Below are positions 1 to 8,802 of a stretch of 64,000 bases of DNA, piece by piece. The position numbers were made by a program, and so were the translations under genes. Origin of the DNA: Homoserinimonas sedimenticola (GTDB taxonomy: Bacteria > Actinomycetota > Actinomycetes > Actinomycetales > Microbacteriaceae). Where the stretch lies: assembly GCF_026094475.1 (NCBI RefSeq), contig NZ_JAPELL010000001.1, forward strand, positions 1,512,326 to 1,576,325, written 5' to 3'. The notes under the pieces are model-generated. The model was not told the DNA's origin and did not search any database. It saw only the letters and a program-made list of their open reading frames with translations. How positions within the stretch are numbered: position 1 is the first letter of the stretch; the number at the start of each line of letters is the position of its first letter.

Positions 1-1
1 C

Positions 2-388
2 GAAGCCGAACTGCGTGAGCGGATGCTCGCACTCCAGGTCGCGGCCCAGCGCCGCCACTACCGCGCCGCTCACCCCACCGCGAGCGACCACATCATCGAC
101 TGCGCAGGCCGACCCGTCGGCCGCGCCCTCCTCGCCGCCGCATCTGACTCGATCACAGTCGTCGACATCGCTGTCGTGCCGGAGCGCCGCGGAGAGGGCA
201 TCGGCACTGCGGCGATGCGGGCGATCAGCGAGCGCGGCGACCGCCTCGGGGTTCCGCTGCAGGTGCGGGTGTGGGCGAGCGACGAGCGCCTCCTGCGCTG
301 GTACTCCCGCCTCGGCTTCGTCGCTGGCGCTGCATCCTCGACTCACGTCGAACTCGTGCGCGCAGCCCGAGCGGTGGTCGCGGCATGA
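2..388 (+). CDS. GNAT-family N-acetyltransferase (5' truncated by window edge)
   Basis: Only the C-terminal part is present: the frame is open to the first bases, and the internal ATG at 23 need not be the start. The acetyl-CoA-binding motif A of GNAT enzymes is seen as VVPERRGEGIGTAAM, followed by a C-terminal WYSRLGF block typical of the fold's last strands. The substrate cannot be read from sequence. The stop overlaps the next start (ATGA at 385-388), so it is translationally coupled to the small protein and three tail-collar proteins downstream. A role as modifier of those proteins is only an inference from the operon. Confidence 0.8.
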   Translation, partial: EAELRERMLALQVAAQRRHYRAAHPTASDHIIDCAGRPVGRALLAAASDSITVVDIAVVPERRGEGIGTAAMRAISERGDRLGVPLQVRVWASDERLLRWYSRLGFVAGAASSTHVELVRAARAVVAA

Positions 389-705
389 TCGGGCACGGCA
401 GCTTCGCGGGGCGTGAGGGCACCCGCTACACGGCCGTGGCAGCAGGGAGCACAGGGGCAGCGGGGAGCACGGAGTCAGCAGAGCTCGAACTCACGGAGTG
501 CAGCGAGCCGCTCGTCTCGGGGGGCTACGTCTCCTTCACGCTCAGCTTCATCTCCGCCCGGATCACCACCCAGGGCACCTACCTGCTCACGGGCGGCGGC
601 CTCGACGGGGAACCCGTCTTCCTCGTTCCGGTGGCTTCCGGCGATGGTCACATTCAACTTCAGGCGGTCTTCACCCAGCCCGCCACACCGAGCGAGGAGC
701 ACTGA
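385..705 (+). CDS. Small uncharacterised protein (DUF6916-like) of the tail-collar operon
   Basis: 106 residues, starting at the ATG that overlaps the GNAT stop. There is no signal peptide or membrane segment. The N-terminal third is Gly/Ser/Thr-rich; the rest alternates hydrophobic and polar residues (FTLSFISARITTQGTYLL), suggesting a small beta sandwich. From memory, short proteins of this kind (DUF6916) are annotated beside bacterial tail-collar genes, but the family name is a guess here. It sits directly before three collar genes, with the first collar start right after its stop, so it is probably a partner or assembly factor for them. Confidence 0.65.
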   Translation: MIGHGSFAGREGTRYTAVAAGSTGAAGSTESAELELTECSEPLVSGGYVSFTLSFISARITTQGTYLLTGGGLDGEPVFLVPVASGDGHIQLQAVFTQPATPSEEH

Positions 706-1218
706 GTGGCGCAACCCTATGTCGGCGAGATCCGCATCTTTGCGGGGAACTTCGCCCCTCTCGGCTGGGAGTTCTGCCACGGTCAGACGCTCTCGATCAT
801 GGAGAACGAAACCCTGTTCCAGCTGATCGGCACCACCTACGGCGGTGACGGGGAGACCACCTTCGCCCTTCCCGATCTGCGCGGCCGCAGCCCCCTTCAC
901 CCCGGCATCGGCCCGCGTAACAGCTACATCCTGGCGGAGAGCGGAGGCACCGAGGTCGAGTACTTGACGGTGCAGCAGATTCCCTCCCACTCGCACGCGC
1001 CGTTCGCATCAACGGATGCCGCGACATCCGCCAATCCGGCCAGCGGAGTGTGGGCGCCCTACGGCGACCTCCCGTACGGCAGCGACGCGCCGGGCACAGT
1101 GCTGCACCCGGAGACGGTCGTGCCGACGGGCAACGCCCAGCCGCACGAGAACATGCCCCCGTTCCTGGCACTGAACTTCATCATCAGCCTCTTCGGCATC
1201 TTCCCGAGCCAAACCTGA
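706..1218 (+). CDS. Phage tail-collar (MdpB-type) domain protein 1
   Basis: 170 residues. The N-terminal half is the tail collar domain: a G-W-x-F-C-x-G-Q block near residues 20-27, then LIGTTYGGDGETTFALPDL and GRSPLHPG at about 40-68. A His pair (PSHSHA, about 94-98) follows, and the C-terminus has the PPFLALNFII...GIFPS signature. In phage fibres such as T4 gp12 collar domains trimerise and conserved histidines can bind metal. Free-standing bacterial copies (for example microcystin-dependent MdpB) have no settled function. GTG start follows a GAGGAG ribosome site. It is the most diverged of the three paralogs. Confidence 0.85.
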   Translation: MAQPYVGEIRIFAGNFAPLGWEFCHGQTLSIMENETLFQLIGTTYGGDGETTFALPDLRGRSPLHPGIGPRNSYILAESGGTEVEYLTVQQIPSHSHAPFASTDAATSANPASGVWAPYGDLPYGSDAPGTVLHPETVVPTGNAQPHENMPPFLALNFIISLFGIFPSQT

Positions 1219-1231
1219 AATCGAGGCACCC

Positions 1232-1726
1232 ATGGCCGAACCATTCCTCGCCGAGATCCGCTTGGCATCGTTCAACTTCCCGCCCAGGGGGTGGGCCTTC
1301 TGCAATGGGCAGTTGCTGCCCATCAACCAGAACCAGGCGCTCTTCGCGCTGCTCGGCACCACCTACGGCGGCGACGGACGGACCAACTTCGCACTCCCCA
1401 ACCTGCAGGGGCGGCATCCGCTCGGTGTCGGTGATGGACACACGCTGGGCGAGCGGGCAGGGGATTCCATCCACACGCTCTCGATCGCCGAGATGGCGCA
1501 GCACAGCCACGACGTCTCCCTTGCCGCACGCGCGACACTCGCAACCCCGGGCAACAACCGGCTCGCAACGCCCGGCAAGCCCGCCTATGCGCCGTCGCGC
1601 ACCACCACCATGCACCCTGCCTCCGTCGAGAACACGGGCGGGTCGCAGGCACACAACAACCACTCGCCCTTCCTCGCGCTCAACTTCATCATCGCGCTCC
1701 AGGGCATCTTCCCCTCCCCCAACTAG
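1232..1726 (+). CDS. Phage tail-collar (MdpB-type) domain protein 2
   Basis: 164 residues with the same layout as its neighbours: GWAFCNGQLLPI near residue 20, LLGTTYGGDGRTNFALPNL near 40, the His pair QHSHD near 90, and a C-terminal HNNHSPFLALNFIIALQGIFPS. It begins with MAEPFLAEIR, matching MAQPYVGEIR and MADPFVAEIR in the paralogs, so the three arose by tandem duplication. The middle section (about 95-135) differs completely in each copy, as expected of a distal loop exposed to a ligand. Intergenic distances are 13 and 44 bp. No chaperone, baseplate or other tail gene is visible. Confidence 0.85.
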   Translation: MAEPFLAEIRLASFNFPPRGWAFCNGQLLPINQNQALFALLGTTYGGDGRTNFALPNLQGRHPLGVGDGHTLGERAGDSIHTLSIAEMAQHSHDVSLAARATLATPGNNRLATPGKPAYAPSRTTTMHPASVENTGGSQAHNNHSPFLALNFIIALQGIFPSPN

Positions 1727-1770
1727 GCCGCGACCCACCCGTCTCGCCTCATTCAGCCGAAAGGAGCCCC

Positions 1771-2301
1771 GTGGCCGACCCCTTCGTCGCGGAGATCCGC
1801 ATCTTCCCCTTCAACTTCGCGCCCAAGGGCTGGGCGTTCTGCAACGGGCAGCTGATCCCGATCTCCCAGAACACGGCGCTCTTCTCCCTGCTCGGCACCA
1901 CGTACGGCGGCGACGGCAAGTCGACCTTCGCCCTGCCCGACCTGCAGGGCCGCATACCGCTGCAGGCGGGGCAGGGGGCGGGGCTCTCCGACCGCTGGTT
2001 GGGCGACACGGGCGGGGAGAGTGCGGTCGCGTTGCACCAGACTGAACTGCCCCCGCACAGGCACACGGCTCGGGCCCTCAATGACCTCGGCGACACCAAC
2101 GGGCCCGCCTCCGCAGCGTGGGCGTCTCCCCGGGCGGGTCGAGTCACGGAGCCGTCGTATGGGCCGGCATCCGCGAGCGTTACCAGCATCCCGGCAGGGC
2201 TCGCACCCACGGGCGGCGGCCTGCCACACAACAACCTTCCGCCCTACCTCACGCTGCACTACTGCATCGCGCTCCAGGGAGTCTTCCCGCCGCGACCGTG
2301 A
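1771..2301 (+). CDS. Phage tail-collar (MdpB-type) domain protein 3
   Basis: 176 residues, GTG start with GGAG about 5 bases upstream. The collar block GWAFCNGQLIPI and LLGTTYGGDGKSTFALPDL are intact; the His pair is PHRHT (about 95). The terminal signature is relaxed to HNNLPPYLTLHYCIALQGVFPP, with an extra Cys. This is the last gene of the visible operon: the purS promoter follows within 15 bp and there is no clear hairpin terminator between them, so read-through into purS is possible. Molecular role unknown; a multimeric, possibly exported or cell-surface adhesin-like fibre is one reading. Confidence 0.85.
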   Translation: MADPFVAEIRIFPFNFAPKGWAFCNGQLIPISQNTALFSLLGTTYGGDGKSTFALPDLQGRIPLQAGQGAGLSDRWLGDTGGESAVALHQTELPPHRHTARALNDLGDTNGPASAAWASPRAGRVTEPSYGPASASVTSIPAGLAPTGGGLPHNNLPPYLTLHYCIALQGVFPPRP

Positions 2302-2315
2302 GGCAGCGCGTCCCG

Positions 2316-2321
2316 TAGACT
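2316..2321 (+). promoter_or_regulatory. Putative -10 box of purS
   Basis: TAGACT lies 35 bp before the purS GTG. The same 11-mer GTAGACTTGAG recurs upstream of purL (from 6415), so the two purine transcription units probably share a promoter type. No convincing -35 hexamer is seen at the usual distance. Confidence 0.45.
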
Positions 2322-2356
2322 TGAGGCATCCATCCGCTCGATCCCCTGGAGTCCCG

Positions 2357-2625
2357 GTGCCCACAATCGTCGTCGAGGTCATGCCCAAGGCCGAACTGCT
2401 CGACCCGCAGGGCAAGGCCGTCGCCGGTGCCCTGCACCGCCTCGGCAAGAGCCACTTCACGGATGTTCGCATCGGCAAGCGCTTCGAGCTCACGGTCGAT
2501 GACGTGAACGACGAGGTCATCGCCGAGGTGCGGGAGCTCGCCGAGAGCGTGCTCTCCAACTCGGTCATCGAAGACGTCGTCAACATCATCGTTCCTGAGG
2601 ATGTCGCAGCGGGAGAGACCCACTG

Positions 2626-2626
<1 letters not shown>
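2357..2626 (+). CDS. purS: Phosphoribosylformylglycinamidine synthase, PurS subunit
   Basis: 89 residues, the usual size of PurS, the small dimeric subunit that bridges PurQ and PurL in the Gram-positive-type FGAM synthase complex (step 4 of IMP synthesis). It shows the family pattern [22 protein letters not shown] and the ferredoxin-like end [12 protein letters not shown]. The GTG at 2357 was chosen because it gives the family N-terminus; the open frame extends upstream to 2021 only as a shadow of the collar gene. The stop overlaps the purQ start (TGATG), so the two are translationally coupled. Confidence 0.95.
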
Positions 2627-3326
<700 letters not shown>

Positions 3327-3330
<4 letters not shown>

Positions 3331-3827
3331 GCGCGAGCGAGACGCGGCCGCGCCTCACGCCAGAGCGCTTCTTCCGTCTCATCGCAGTCGCGGAGGCGGC
3401 GACCTGGACCCTGCTCATCGCGGGGATGCTGCTCAAGTACGTTGTTGCGCCCGGTGAGACCGGCGACCTCGCGGTACGCGTGAGCGGAAGCATCCACGGT
3501 TTCGTCTTCATCACGTACGCCGCAACCGTCGTTGTCGTCGGGCTCAACCAGCGCTGGCCCGTCGGCCGTATCGCCTTCGGCATTCTCACCGCGGTCGTGC
3601 CCTACGCGACGATCCCCTTCGAGCGATGGCTCGTCCGCCGCGGGCATCTCACGGGAGGCTGGCGCACGGAGGAGACGGATGACCCGCGCGACCGCGCCTG
3701 GATCGACCGGCTCCTGAGGTGGTTCCTCGCGCGGCCGCTCGTGCTGGCGGTCGTCTTCGTGCTGACGATCGTCGCGCTCTTCGCTGTCGCGCTCACGCTC
3801 GGCCCGCCCGGAGGCGGCCAGCACTAG
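3327..3827 (+). CDS. DUF3817 family integral membrane protein
   Basis: 166 residues, GTG start overlapping the purQ stop. The N-terminal ~100 residues match the DUF3817 pattern: [25 protein letters not shown], then an [12 protein letters not shown] segment and a third helix ([20 protein letters not shown]). A fourth hydrophobic helix near 135-158 lies after a charged loop. Members are small predicted membrane proteins of unknown function, often beside purine or GMP synthesis genes in actinobacteria. Co-translation with purQ fits this. Confidence 0.8.
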
Positions 3828-3854
3828 TCGGCCGCCTCGCGTTCGGAGGACGGT

Positions 3855-4907
3855 TTACTCGTCGCGGGGCGACGCCTCCGGCAGGAGCACGCGCGTGGCC
3901 GGCAGCGCATCCGGGTGTGTCTCCTGCAACCAGGTGACCATCTCCTCGCGCACCTGGCAGCGGAGGGTCCACAGCTTGTCGGAGTCGAGGGCCGAGACCA
4001 GGAAGCGGATGTTGACGTAGCCGCCCACCGCATCCGTCACGACCATGCCACCCGCGCGCTTGTCCCACAGCTCGGAGCCCTCGATGAACTCCATGAACTT
4101 GGCCCGCACGTCCTTGACCGGCACCCGCCAGTCGACATCCATGTAGACGGTGCCCATGATCTTGGCGCTGTTGCGGGTCCAGCTCTCGTAGGGCTGGTTG
4201 ACGAAGTAGGTGCAGGGCAGCACGAGTCGCCGCTCATCCCAGATGTAGATGACGACGTAGGAGAGGGTGATCTCCCCCACCGTGCCCCACTCTCCCTCCA
4301 CGACGACGACATCGCCGACACGGATCGCGTTGCTGAAGGCGAGTTGGATGCCCGCAATGAGGTTGCCGAGCGTGCTCTGTGCCGCGAGCCCCGCGATGAG
4401 GCTCACGATGCCGGCGGAGGCGAGCACGCTCGTGCCGACCGCTCGCACCTCGGGGAAGGAGAAGAGCACGACACCGAGAGCGATGATCGCGATCAGCACA
4501 TTCGCGAGTCGACGGATGACGATGAGCTGCGTGCGCATCCGCCGCACCTCGGGCACGCCCTCGCCTGCAACCGAGTAGCGGCCCATGAGCCGCTCGATGC
4601 CGAAGGTTGCGAGCCCCGACAGCAGCCAGGCGCCGGCCAGCACGACCGCGATCCCGAAGATGTGGGAGAGAGCCGGCCACCACTCGTACTCGGCGGGAGC
4701 GGTCAGGCCCGCTGCCACCCAGAAGGCGATGATCGCCACGAGCAGTTGGATGCGGGGGTGCAGCTTCACGACGAGGGCGCGCACCCAGCGCGACTCCTCC
4801 TTCGCGCCGGAGACGACCGTCCGCACCACGATCGCGACGATCACATTGGCGACGAGCGCGATGGCGATCGCCACGAGCGTGCCGATCCAGCTGTTCCACT
4901 CGAACAT
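3855..4907 (-). CDS. Small-conductance mechanosensitive channel, MscS family (copy 1)
   Basis: 350 residues. Three or four N-terminal membrane helices (about 10-30, 50-70, 80-100, 135-160) lead into the MscS pore and beta domain: the TM3 glycine/alanine-rich stretch is VLASAGIVSLIAGLAAQSTLGN (about 185-206), followed by AFSNAIRVGDVVVVEGEWGTV. The protein should form a heptameric channel gated by membrane tension, releasing solutes on hypo-osmotic shock. Its C-terminal domain is short. It begins MFEWNSW, very like the adjacent paralog's MFEWRSW, so the pair comes from tandem duplication. The next gene upstream ends 32 bp before this start. Confidence 0.92.
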   Translation of the reverse strand: MFEWNSWIGTLVAIAIALVANVIVAIVVRTVVSGAKEESRWVRALVVKLHPRIQLLVAIIAFWVAAGLTAPAEYEWWPALSHIFGIAVVLAGAWLLSGLATFGIERLMGRYSVAGEGVPEVRRMRTQLIVIRRLANVLIAIIALGVVLFSFPEVRAVGTSVLASAGIVSLIAGLAAQSTLGNLIAGIQLAFSNAIRVGDVVVVEGEWGTVGEITLSYVVIYIWDERRLVLPCTYFVNQPYESWTRNSAKIMGTVYMDVDWRVPVKDVRAKFMEFIEGSELWDKRAGGMVVTDAVGGYVNIRFLVSALDSDKLWTLRCQVREEMVTWLQETHPDALPATRVLLPEASPRDE

Positions 4908-4939
4908 TCGGGTATCCCTTCGCTTGTCGACTCTCCAGC

Positions 4940-6160
4940 CTAGGGAATGCCCGGTCGGTCTTCCTCGTCATCGTCGGCGCGGATGATCGGAATCGCCTGA
5001 GTCAGCTCGCTTCCGCGCGTCTCCGCCTCGATGCTGCCCGTGAAGAGCCCGGGCCTCTCGACGTGCGGCTCCTCCTCCGGCTCAGCGGCCGGCTCCGGGG
5101 TGCCCGTGACGGGATCGGCCACGGGCTGCTGTTCACTGTCCATGACCGTGAAACGCTGCTGCGGCAGGCCTGCGGGCTGACGCTTGAGCCAGCGCACCAT
5201 CTCCTCGCGCACGTGACAGCGAAGGTCGAAGAGGCGGGCCGCATCGCTCGCCGTGACGAGGATGCGCACTCGCATAATGCCGCCCGTCGCCTCCGTCACC
5301 TGCAGCACTGACGCCCGGCCATCCCAGAGGGTCGCGTTCTCGAGCACCCTGTCGAGGTGTGCGCGCATGTCGTCGACGTCGAGATTCCAGTCGAGGTCGA
5401 GCTCGACGGCGCCGAGCAGTTCGGTCGAGTATCTCGTCCAGTTCTCAAAGGGCGTCGTCGTGAAGTAGGTGGAGGGCAGCACCAGCCGGCGGTCATCCCA
5501 GATCTTGAGCACGACGTAGGTGAGGGTCATCTCCTCGATCCGACCCCAGTGCCCGTCCGCGACGACGACGTCATCCACGCGCAGGGCCTGACTGAAGGCC
5601 AGCTGGATGCCCGCGAAGACGTTGCCCAGCGTCGACTGCGCCGCGAGACCCGCGATGACGCTGATGATGCCTGCGGAGGCGAGCAGGCTCGTGCCGACCG
5701 CGCGCACCGCGTCGAAGGTCAGCAGCACCCCGGAGATGGCGATGATGACGATGATGGCGATCACCAGGCGGCGCACGATCTCGAGCTGCGTGCGGGCCGT
5801 GCGGGCGGCACGGCTGTCGGGGTCGCTGCGGAAGCGGCCGATCGCATGGTCGATCGACAGGATGACGAGGGCCCCCAGGAACCAGGCGGCGACGACGATG
5901 ACGGCGATGAGGAAGCCGTGCGAGACGTAGGGCCACACTTCGCGGTCGGGGAGGGTCGCCCCTACCGCCGCCCACGCCGCAAGCACCGCGAGGAGCACCC
6001 GGAAGGGCGCTCGACCCCAGCGCGTCAGGTTCCGCACGAACTGGAAGCGCCGACCCAAGAGCTGCGCGATCAGGCTGACCAGCAGCATCACGACGACGGC
6101 GGCGACAAGCGCAAGTCCGATCGCCGCGAGCATCCCTGGCCAGCTTCTCCACTCGAACAT
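4940..6160 (-). CDS. Small-conductance mechanosensitive channel, MscS family (copy 2)
   Basis: 406 residues. The start at 6160 was chosen because it gives MFEWRSWPGM, aligned to its neighbour; the open frame runs further upstream only through low-complexity Pro/Arg sequence. TM3 and the beta domain are seen as LLASAGIISVIAGLAAQSTLG and AFSQALRVDDVVVADGHWGRI. It carries a ~60-residue acidic tail (PEPAAEPEEEPHVERPG...) that copy 1 lacks, presumably cytoplasmic. It is first in a two-gene minus-strand unit and diverges from purL across a repeat-rich 320-bp gap. Confidence 0.92.
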   Translation of the reverse strand: MFEWRSWPGMLAAIGLALVAAVVVMLLVSLIAQLLGRRFQFVRNLTRWGRAPFRVLLAVLAAWAAVGATLPDREVWPYVSHGFLIAVIVVAAWFLGALVILSIDHAIGRFRSDPDSRAARTARTQLEIVRRLVIAIIVIIAISGVLLTFDAVRAVGTSLLASAGIISVIAGLAAQSTLGNVFAGIQLAFSQALRVDDVVVADGHWGRIEEMTLTYVVLKIWDDRRLVLPSTYFTTTPFENWTRYSTELLGAVELDLDWNLDVDDMRAHLDRVLENATLWDGRASVLQVTEATGGIMRVRILVTASDAARLFDLRCHVREEMVRWLKRQPAGLPQQRFTVMDSEQQPVADPVTGTPEPAAEPEEEPHVERPGLFTGSIEAETRGSELTQAIPIIRADDDEEDRPGIP

Positions 6161-6208
6161 GCGCTTCACGCTACCCCCGACACTCTGGATCGGCGCCGGG
6201 CCGACGGG

Positions 6209-6250
6209 GGCCGACGCCGCACCGACAGCGGCCGACGCCGCACCGACAGC
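6209..6250. repeat. Tandem 21-bp repeat, two copies
   Basis: Two adjacent identical 21-bp units beginning GGCCGACGCCGC (6209-6229 and 6230-6250), with a degenerate partial unit before them. The second unit runs into the left arm of the palindromic element at 6246. They lie in the mscS-purL gap and encode nothing plausible. Confidence 0.8.
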
Positions 6251-6313
6251 GCGGTGTCTTCTGCTCAGCGCGCCAGCCCACGCCACCGCGCAGAGCAGAA
6301 AACACCGCGCTGT
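6246..6313 (+). repeat. Palindromic repeat element, copy 1 of 5
   Basis: Two 21-base arms (6246-6266 and 6293-6313) are complementary with one mismatch; the left arm contains GGTGTCTTCTGCTC and the right GAGCAGAAAACACCGCGC. The same arms recur at 30597, 31184, 54410 and 56582. The right end reads CACCGCrCTGTT in four of five copies, which fixes a common orientation on the plus strand. It lies between divergent genes, so a simple terminator role does not explain it. Confidence 0.85.
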
Positions 6314-6352
6314 TCCCGAGGGACGGAGGCGGGAGCGTGACAGAGGCGGGGC

Positions 6353-6411
6353 AGGGGGGCGAGGGGTAGGGGGGCGAGGGGTAGGGGTGGGCGGGGGTGG
6401 GCGCGGGGCGG
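6353..6411 (+). other. G-run tract with quadruplex potential upstream of purL
   Basis: This stretch of the purL coding strand holds repeated runs of four to six G, including two copies of a 15-bp unit GGGGGGCGAGGGGTA. It ends 4-5 bases before the putative purL -10 box. The spacing of at least four G-runs with short loops fits an intramolecular G-quadruplex in DNA. With the two repeats upstream it fills the 320-bp gap between mscS copy 2 and purL. Confidence 0.6.
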
Positions 6412-6415
6412 CCGG

Positions 6416-6421
6416 TAGACT
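6416..6421 (+). promoter_or_regulatory. Putative -10 box of purL
   Basis: TAGACT in the context GTAGACTTGAG, identical to the sequence before purS. It is 59 bp upstream of the purL GTG, so purL mRNA would have a leader of about 50 bases with a GGGAG ribosome site about 10 bases before the start. Confidence 0.45.
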
Positions 6422-6480
6422 TGAGATGCTCGGCAAACCGTCTCGCCGTGACATCCGCCGCTTTAGGGAGCAGCCCCCTC

Positions 6481-8799
6481 GTGACCGACGTCTCCACCCC
6501 TGCCCGCCGCCACGTCGCCGACACCGTCGAGAACGCCAAGGCGACCCCGGAGAAGGAGCAGCCGTATGCGGCGCTCGGGCTGAAGCCCGACGAGTATCAG
6601 GCGATCCGCGACATCCTGGGCCGCCGCCCCACCTCGGGGGAGCTCGCTATGTACTCCGTCATGTGGAGCGAGCACTGCTCCTACAAGTCGTCCAAGAAGT
6701 ACCTGCGCCAGTTCGGCCAGAAGGTCTCCGACGAGATGAAGAAGGACCTCATGGTCGGCATGGGCGAGAACGCCGGTGTCGTGGATGTCGGTGAGGGCTG
6801 GGCGGTCACCTTCAAGATCGAGTCGCACAACCACCCCAGCTACATCGAGCCGTTCCAGGGTGCCGCGACGGGTGTCGGCGGCATCGTGCGTGACATCATC
6901 TCGATGGGCGCCCGTCCCGTCGCCGTCATGGACGCCCTGCGCTTCGGCAAGATCGACGACCCCGACACGGCGCGCGTCGTGCACGGCGTCGTGAGCGGCA
7001 TCAGCTTCTACGGCAACTGCCTCGGCCTCCCCAACATCGGCGGCGAGACCTGGTTCGACCCGGTGTACCAGGCGAACCCGCTCGTCAACGCGCTCGCGGT
7101 CGGCGTACTCCGCCACGAAGACCTGCACCTCGCCAACGCCCGCGGCGTCGGCAACAAGGTCGTGCTGTTCGGTGCCCGCACGGGTGGCGACGGCATCGGC
7201 GGCGCCTCCATCCTCGCCTCCGACTCCTTCGACGAGGGCGGCCCCACCAAGCGCCCCGCCGTGCAGGTCGGCGACCCGTTCGCCGAGAAGGTTCTCATCG
7301 AGTGCTGCCTCGAGCTCTTCAAGGGCGAACTCGTGGAGGGCATCCAGGATCTCGGCGCTGCCGGCATCTCGTGCGCCACGTCTGAGCTCGCCTCCAATGG
7401 CGACGGCGGCATGCGCATCGAGCTCGAGAGGGTGCTGCTGCGCGACCCCACGCTCACGGCGGAGGAGATCCTCATGTCGGAGAGCCAGGAGCGCATGATG
7501 GCGATCGTGCGCCCCGAGAAGCTCGAGGCCTTCATGGCGGTCGTCGACAAGTGGGACGTCGAGACCAGCGTGCTGGGCGAGGTCACCGACGGCGACCGGC
7601 TCATCATCACGCACCACGGCGAGGAGATCGTCAACGTCGACCCCCGCACGGTCGCGGTCGACGGTCCCGTCTACGACCGGCCCGTCGCCTACCCCTCATG
7701 GCTGGACGCGCTGCAGGCGGATGCCGCGGCTCGCCTGCCCCGGGCATCCGCCGGTTCCGAGCTCCGCACGCAGGCGCTCGCGCTCCTCGGCAGCCCCAAC
7801 CTCGCCGCCAAGGACTGGGTCACCAACCAGTACGACCGCTATGTGGGCGGCAACACGGCGCTCTCGTTCCCCGACGACGGCGGCATGGTGCGCATCGACG
7901 AGGAGAGCGGCCTCGGTTTCACGGTCGCAACCGACGCGAACGGGCGCTGGTGCCAGCTCGACCCGAAGCAGGGCGCCAAGCTCGCCCTCGCGGAGGCCTA
8001 TCGCAACGTCGCAGTGACGGGGGCGCGGCCGGTCGCTGTCTCGGACTGCCTCAACTTCGGCTCCCCCGAGAACCCCGAGGTCATGTGGCAGTTTGCGCAG
8101 GCCGTCGAGGGACTCTCGGATGCCTGCCTCGAGCTCGGCATCCCCGTGACGGGCGGCAACGTCTCCTTCTACAACCAGACGGGCGACGTGCCCATCCATC
8201 CGACCCCCGTCGTCGCCGTGCTCGGCGTGATCGACGACGTCGCCCGCCGCGTGCCGAGCGGCTGGCAGGACGAGGGCAACAACATCTACCTGCTCGGCAC
8301 CACCCGCGACGAGCTCGACGGCTCTGCCTGGGCCGGCGTCATCCACGACCACCTGGGCGGGCGTCCGCCCGTCGTCGACCTCGCCGGCGAGAAGCAGCTC
8401 GCGGAGCTCCTCCACTCGGCCGCGCTCGGCAGCCTGCTCTCCTCCGCCCACGACGTCTCCGACGGCGGCCTTTGGCAGGCGCTCGCCGAGTCGGTGCTGC
8501 GCTTCGGCGTGGGCGCCCGCGTGTGGACGACCGGCATCGAGCAGCGGGACGGGGTGGATGCGACATCCGCCCTCTTCTCGGAGTCGACGGGTCGCGTGCT
8601 CGTGAGCGTGCCCCGTGAGGACGACGTGCGCTTCGTCGGTCTGTGCGAGGGTCGCGGCTACCCCGTGCTGCGGGTCGGCGTGACGGTCGACTCGGGCGAG
8701 CTCGAGGTGCAGGACCGGTTCACGGTGTCCATCGACGAGCTGCGCGGCGTGCACCGCGGCACCCTGCCCGAGCACTTCGGCGAGGTCGTCGGCGGCTGA
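6481..8799 (+). CDS. purL: Phosphoribosylformylglycinamidine synthase, large subunit PurL
   Basis: 772 residues, the normal size of the small-type PurL that works with separate PurS and PurQ. It performs the ATP-dependent conversion of FGAR to FGAM. The tandem AIRS-type domains are visible: the first with [17 protein letters not shown] (about 50-70), the substrate His region [21 protein letters not shown] (about 110-130) and [13 protein letters not shown] (about 230-243); the second with [21 protein letters not shown] and [12 protein letters not shown] (about 515-570). The GTG at 6481 was preferred over the ATG at 6397 because of the GGGAG site and the family N-terminus. It converges on the next gene with only 3 bp between stops. 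Confidence 0.97.
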   Translation: MTDVSTPARRHVADTVENAKATPEKEQPYAALGLKPDEYQAIRDILGRRPTSGELAMYSVMWSEHCSYKSSKKYLRQFGQKVSDEMKKDLMVGMGENAGVVDVGEGWAVTFKIESHNHPSYIEPFQGAATGVGGIVRDIISMGARPVAVMDALRFGKIDDPDTARVVHGVVSGISFYGNCLGLPNIGGETWFDPVYQANPLVNALAVGVLRHEDLHLANARGVGNKVVLFGARTGGDGIGGASILASDSFDEGGPTKRPAVQVGDPFAEKVLIECCLELFKGELVEGIQDLGAAGISCATSELASNGDGGMRIELERVLLRDPTLTAEEILMSESQERMMAIVRPEKLEAFMAVVDKWDVETSVLGEVTDGDRLIITHHGEEIVNVDPRTVAVDGPVYDRPVAYPSWLDALQADAAARLPRASAGSELRTQALALLGSPNLAAKDWVTNQYDRYVGGNTALSFPDDGGMVRIDEESGLGFTVATDANGRWCQLDPKQGAKLALAEAYRNVAVTGARPVAVSDCLNFGSPENPEVMWQFAQAVEGLSDACLELGIPVTGGNVSFYNQTGDVPIHPTPVVAVLGVIDDVARRVPSGWQDEGNNIYLLGTTRDELDGSAWAGVIHDHLGGRPPVVDLAGEKQLAELLHSAALGSLLSSAHDVSDGGLWQALAESVLRFGVGARVWTTGIEQRDGVDATSALFSESTGRVLVSVPREDDVRFVGLCEGRGYPVLRVGVTVDSGELEVQDRFTVSIDELRGVHRGTLPEHFGEVVGG

Positions 8800-8802
8800 G
8801 CC

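Noticed and set aside
2-2301. Prophage
   Set aside because: Only collar-domain genes are present; no head, terminase, lysis or integrase gene, and the sequence continues into purine genes with the same composition.
4940-6454. Longer form of MscS copy 2 starting at 6454
   Set aside because: The extra 98 residues are low-complexity Pro/Arg sequence translated from the repeat-rich intergenic region; the paralog starts at the equivalent of 6160.
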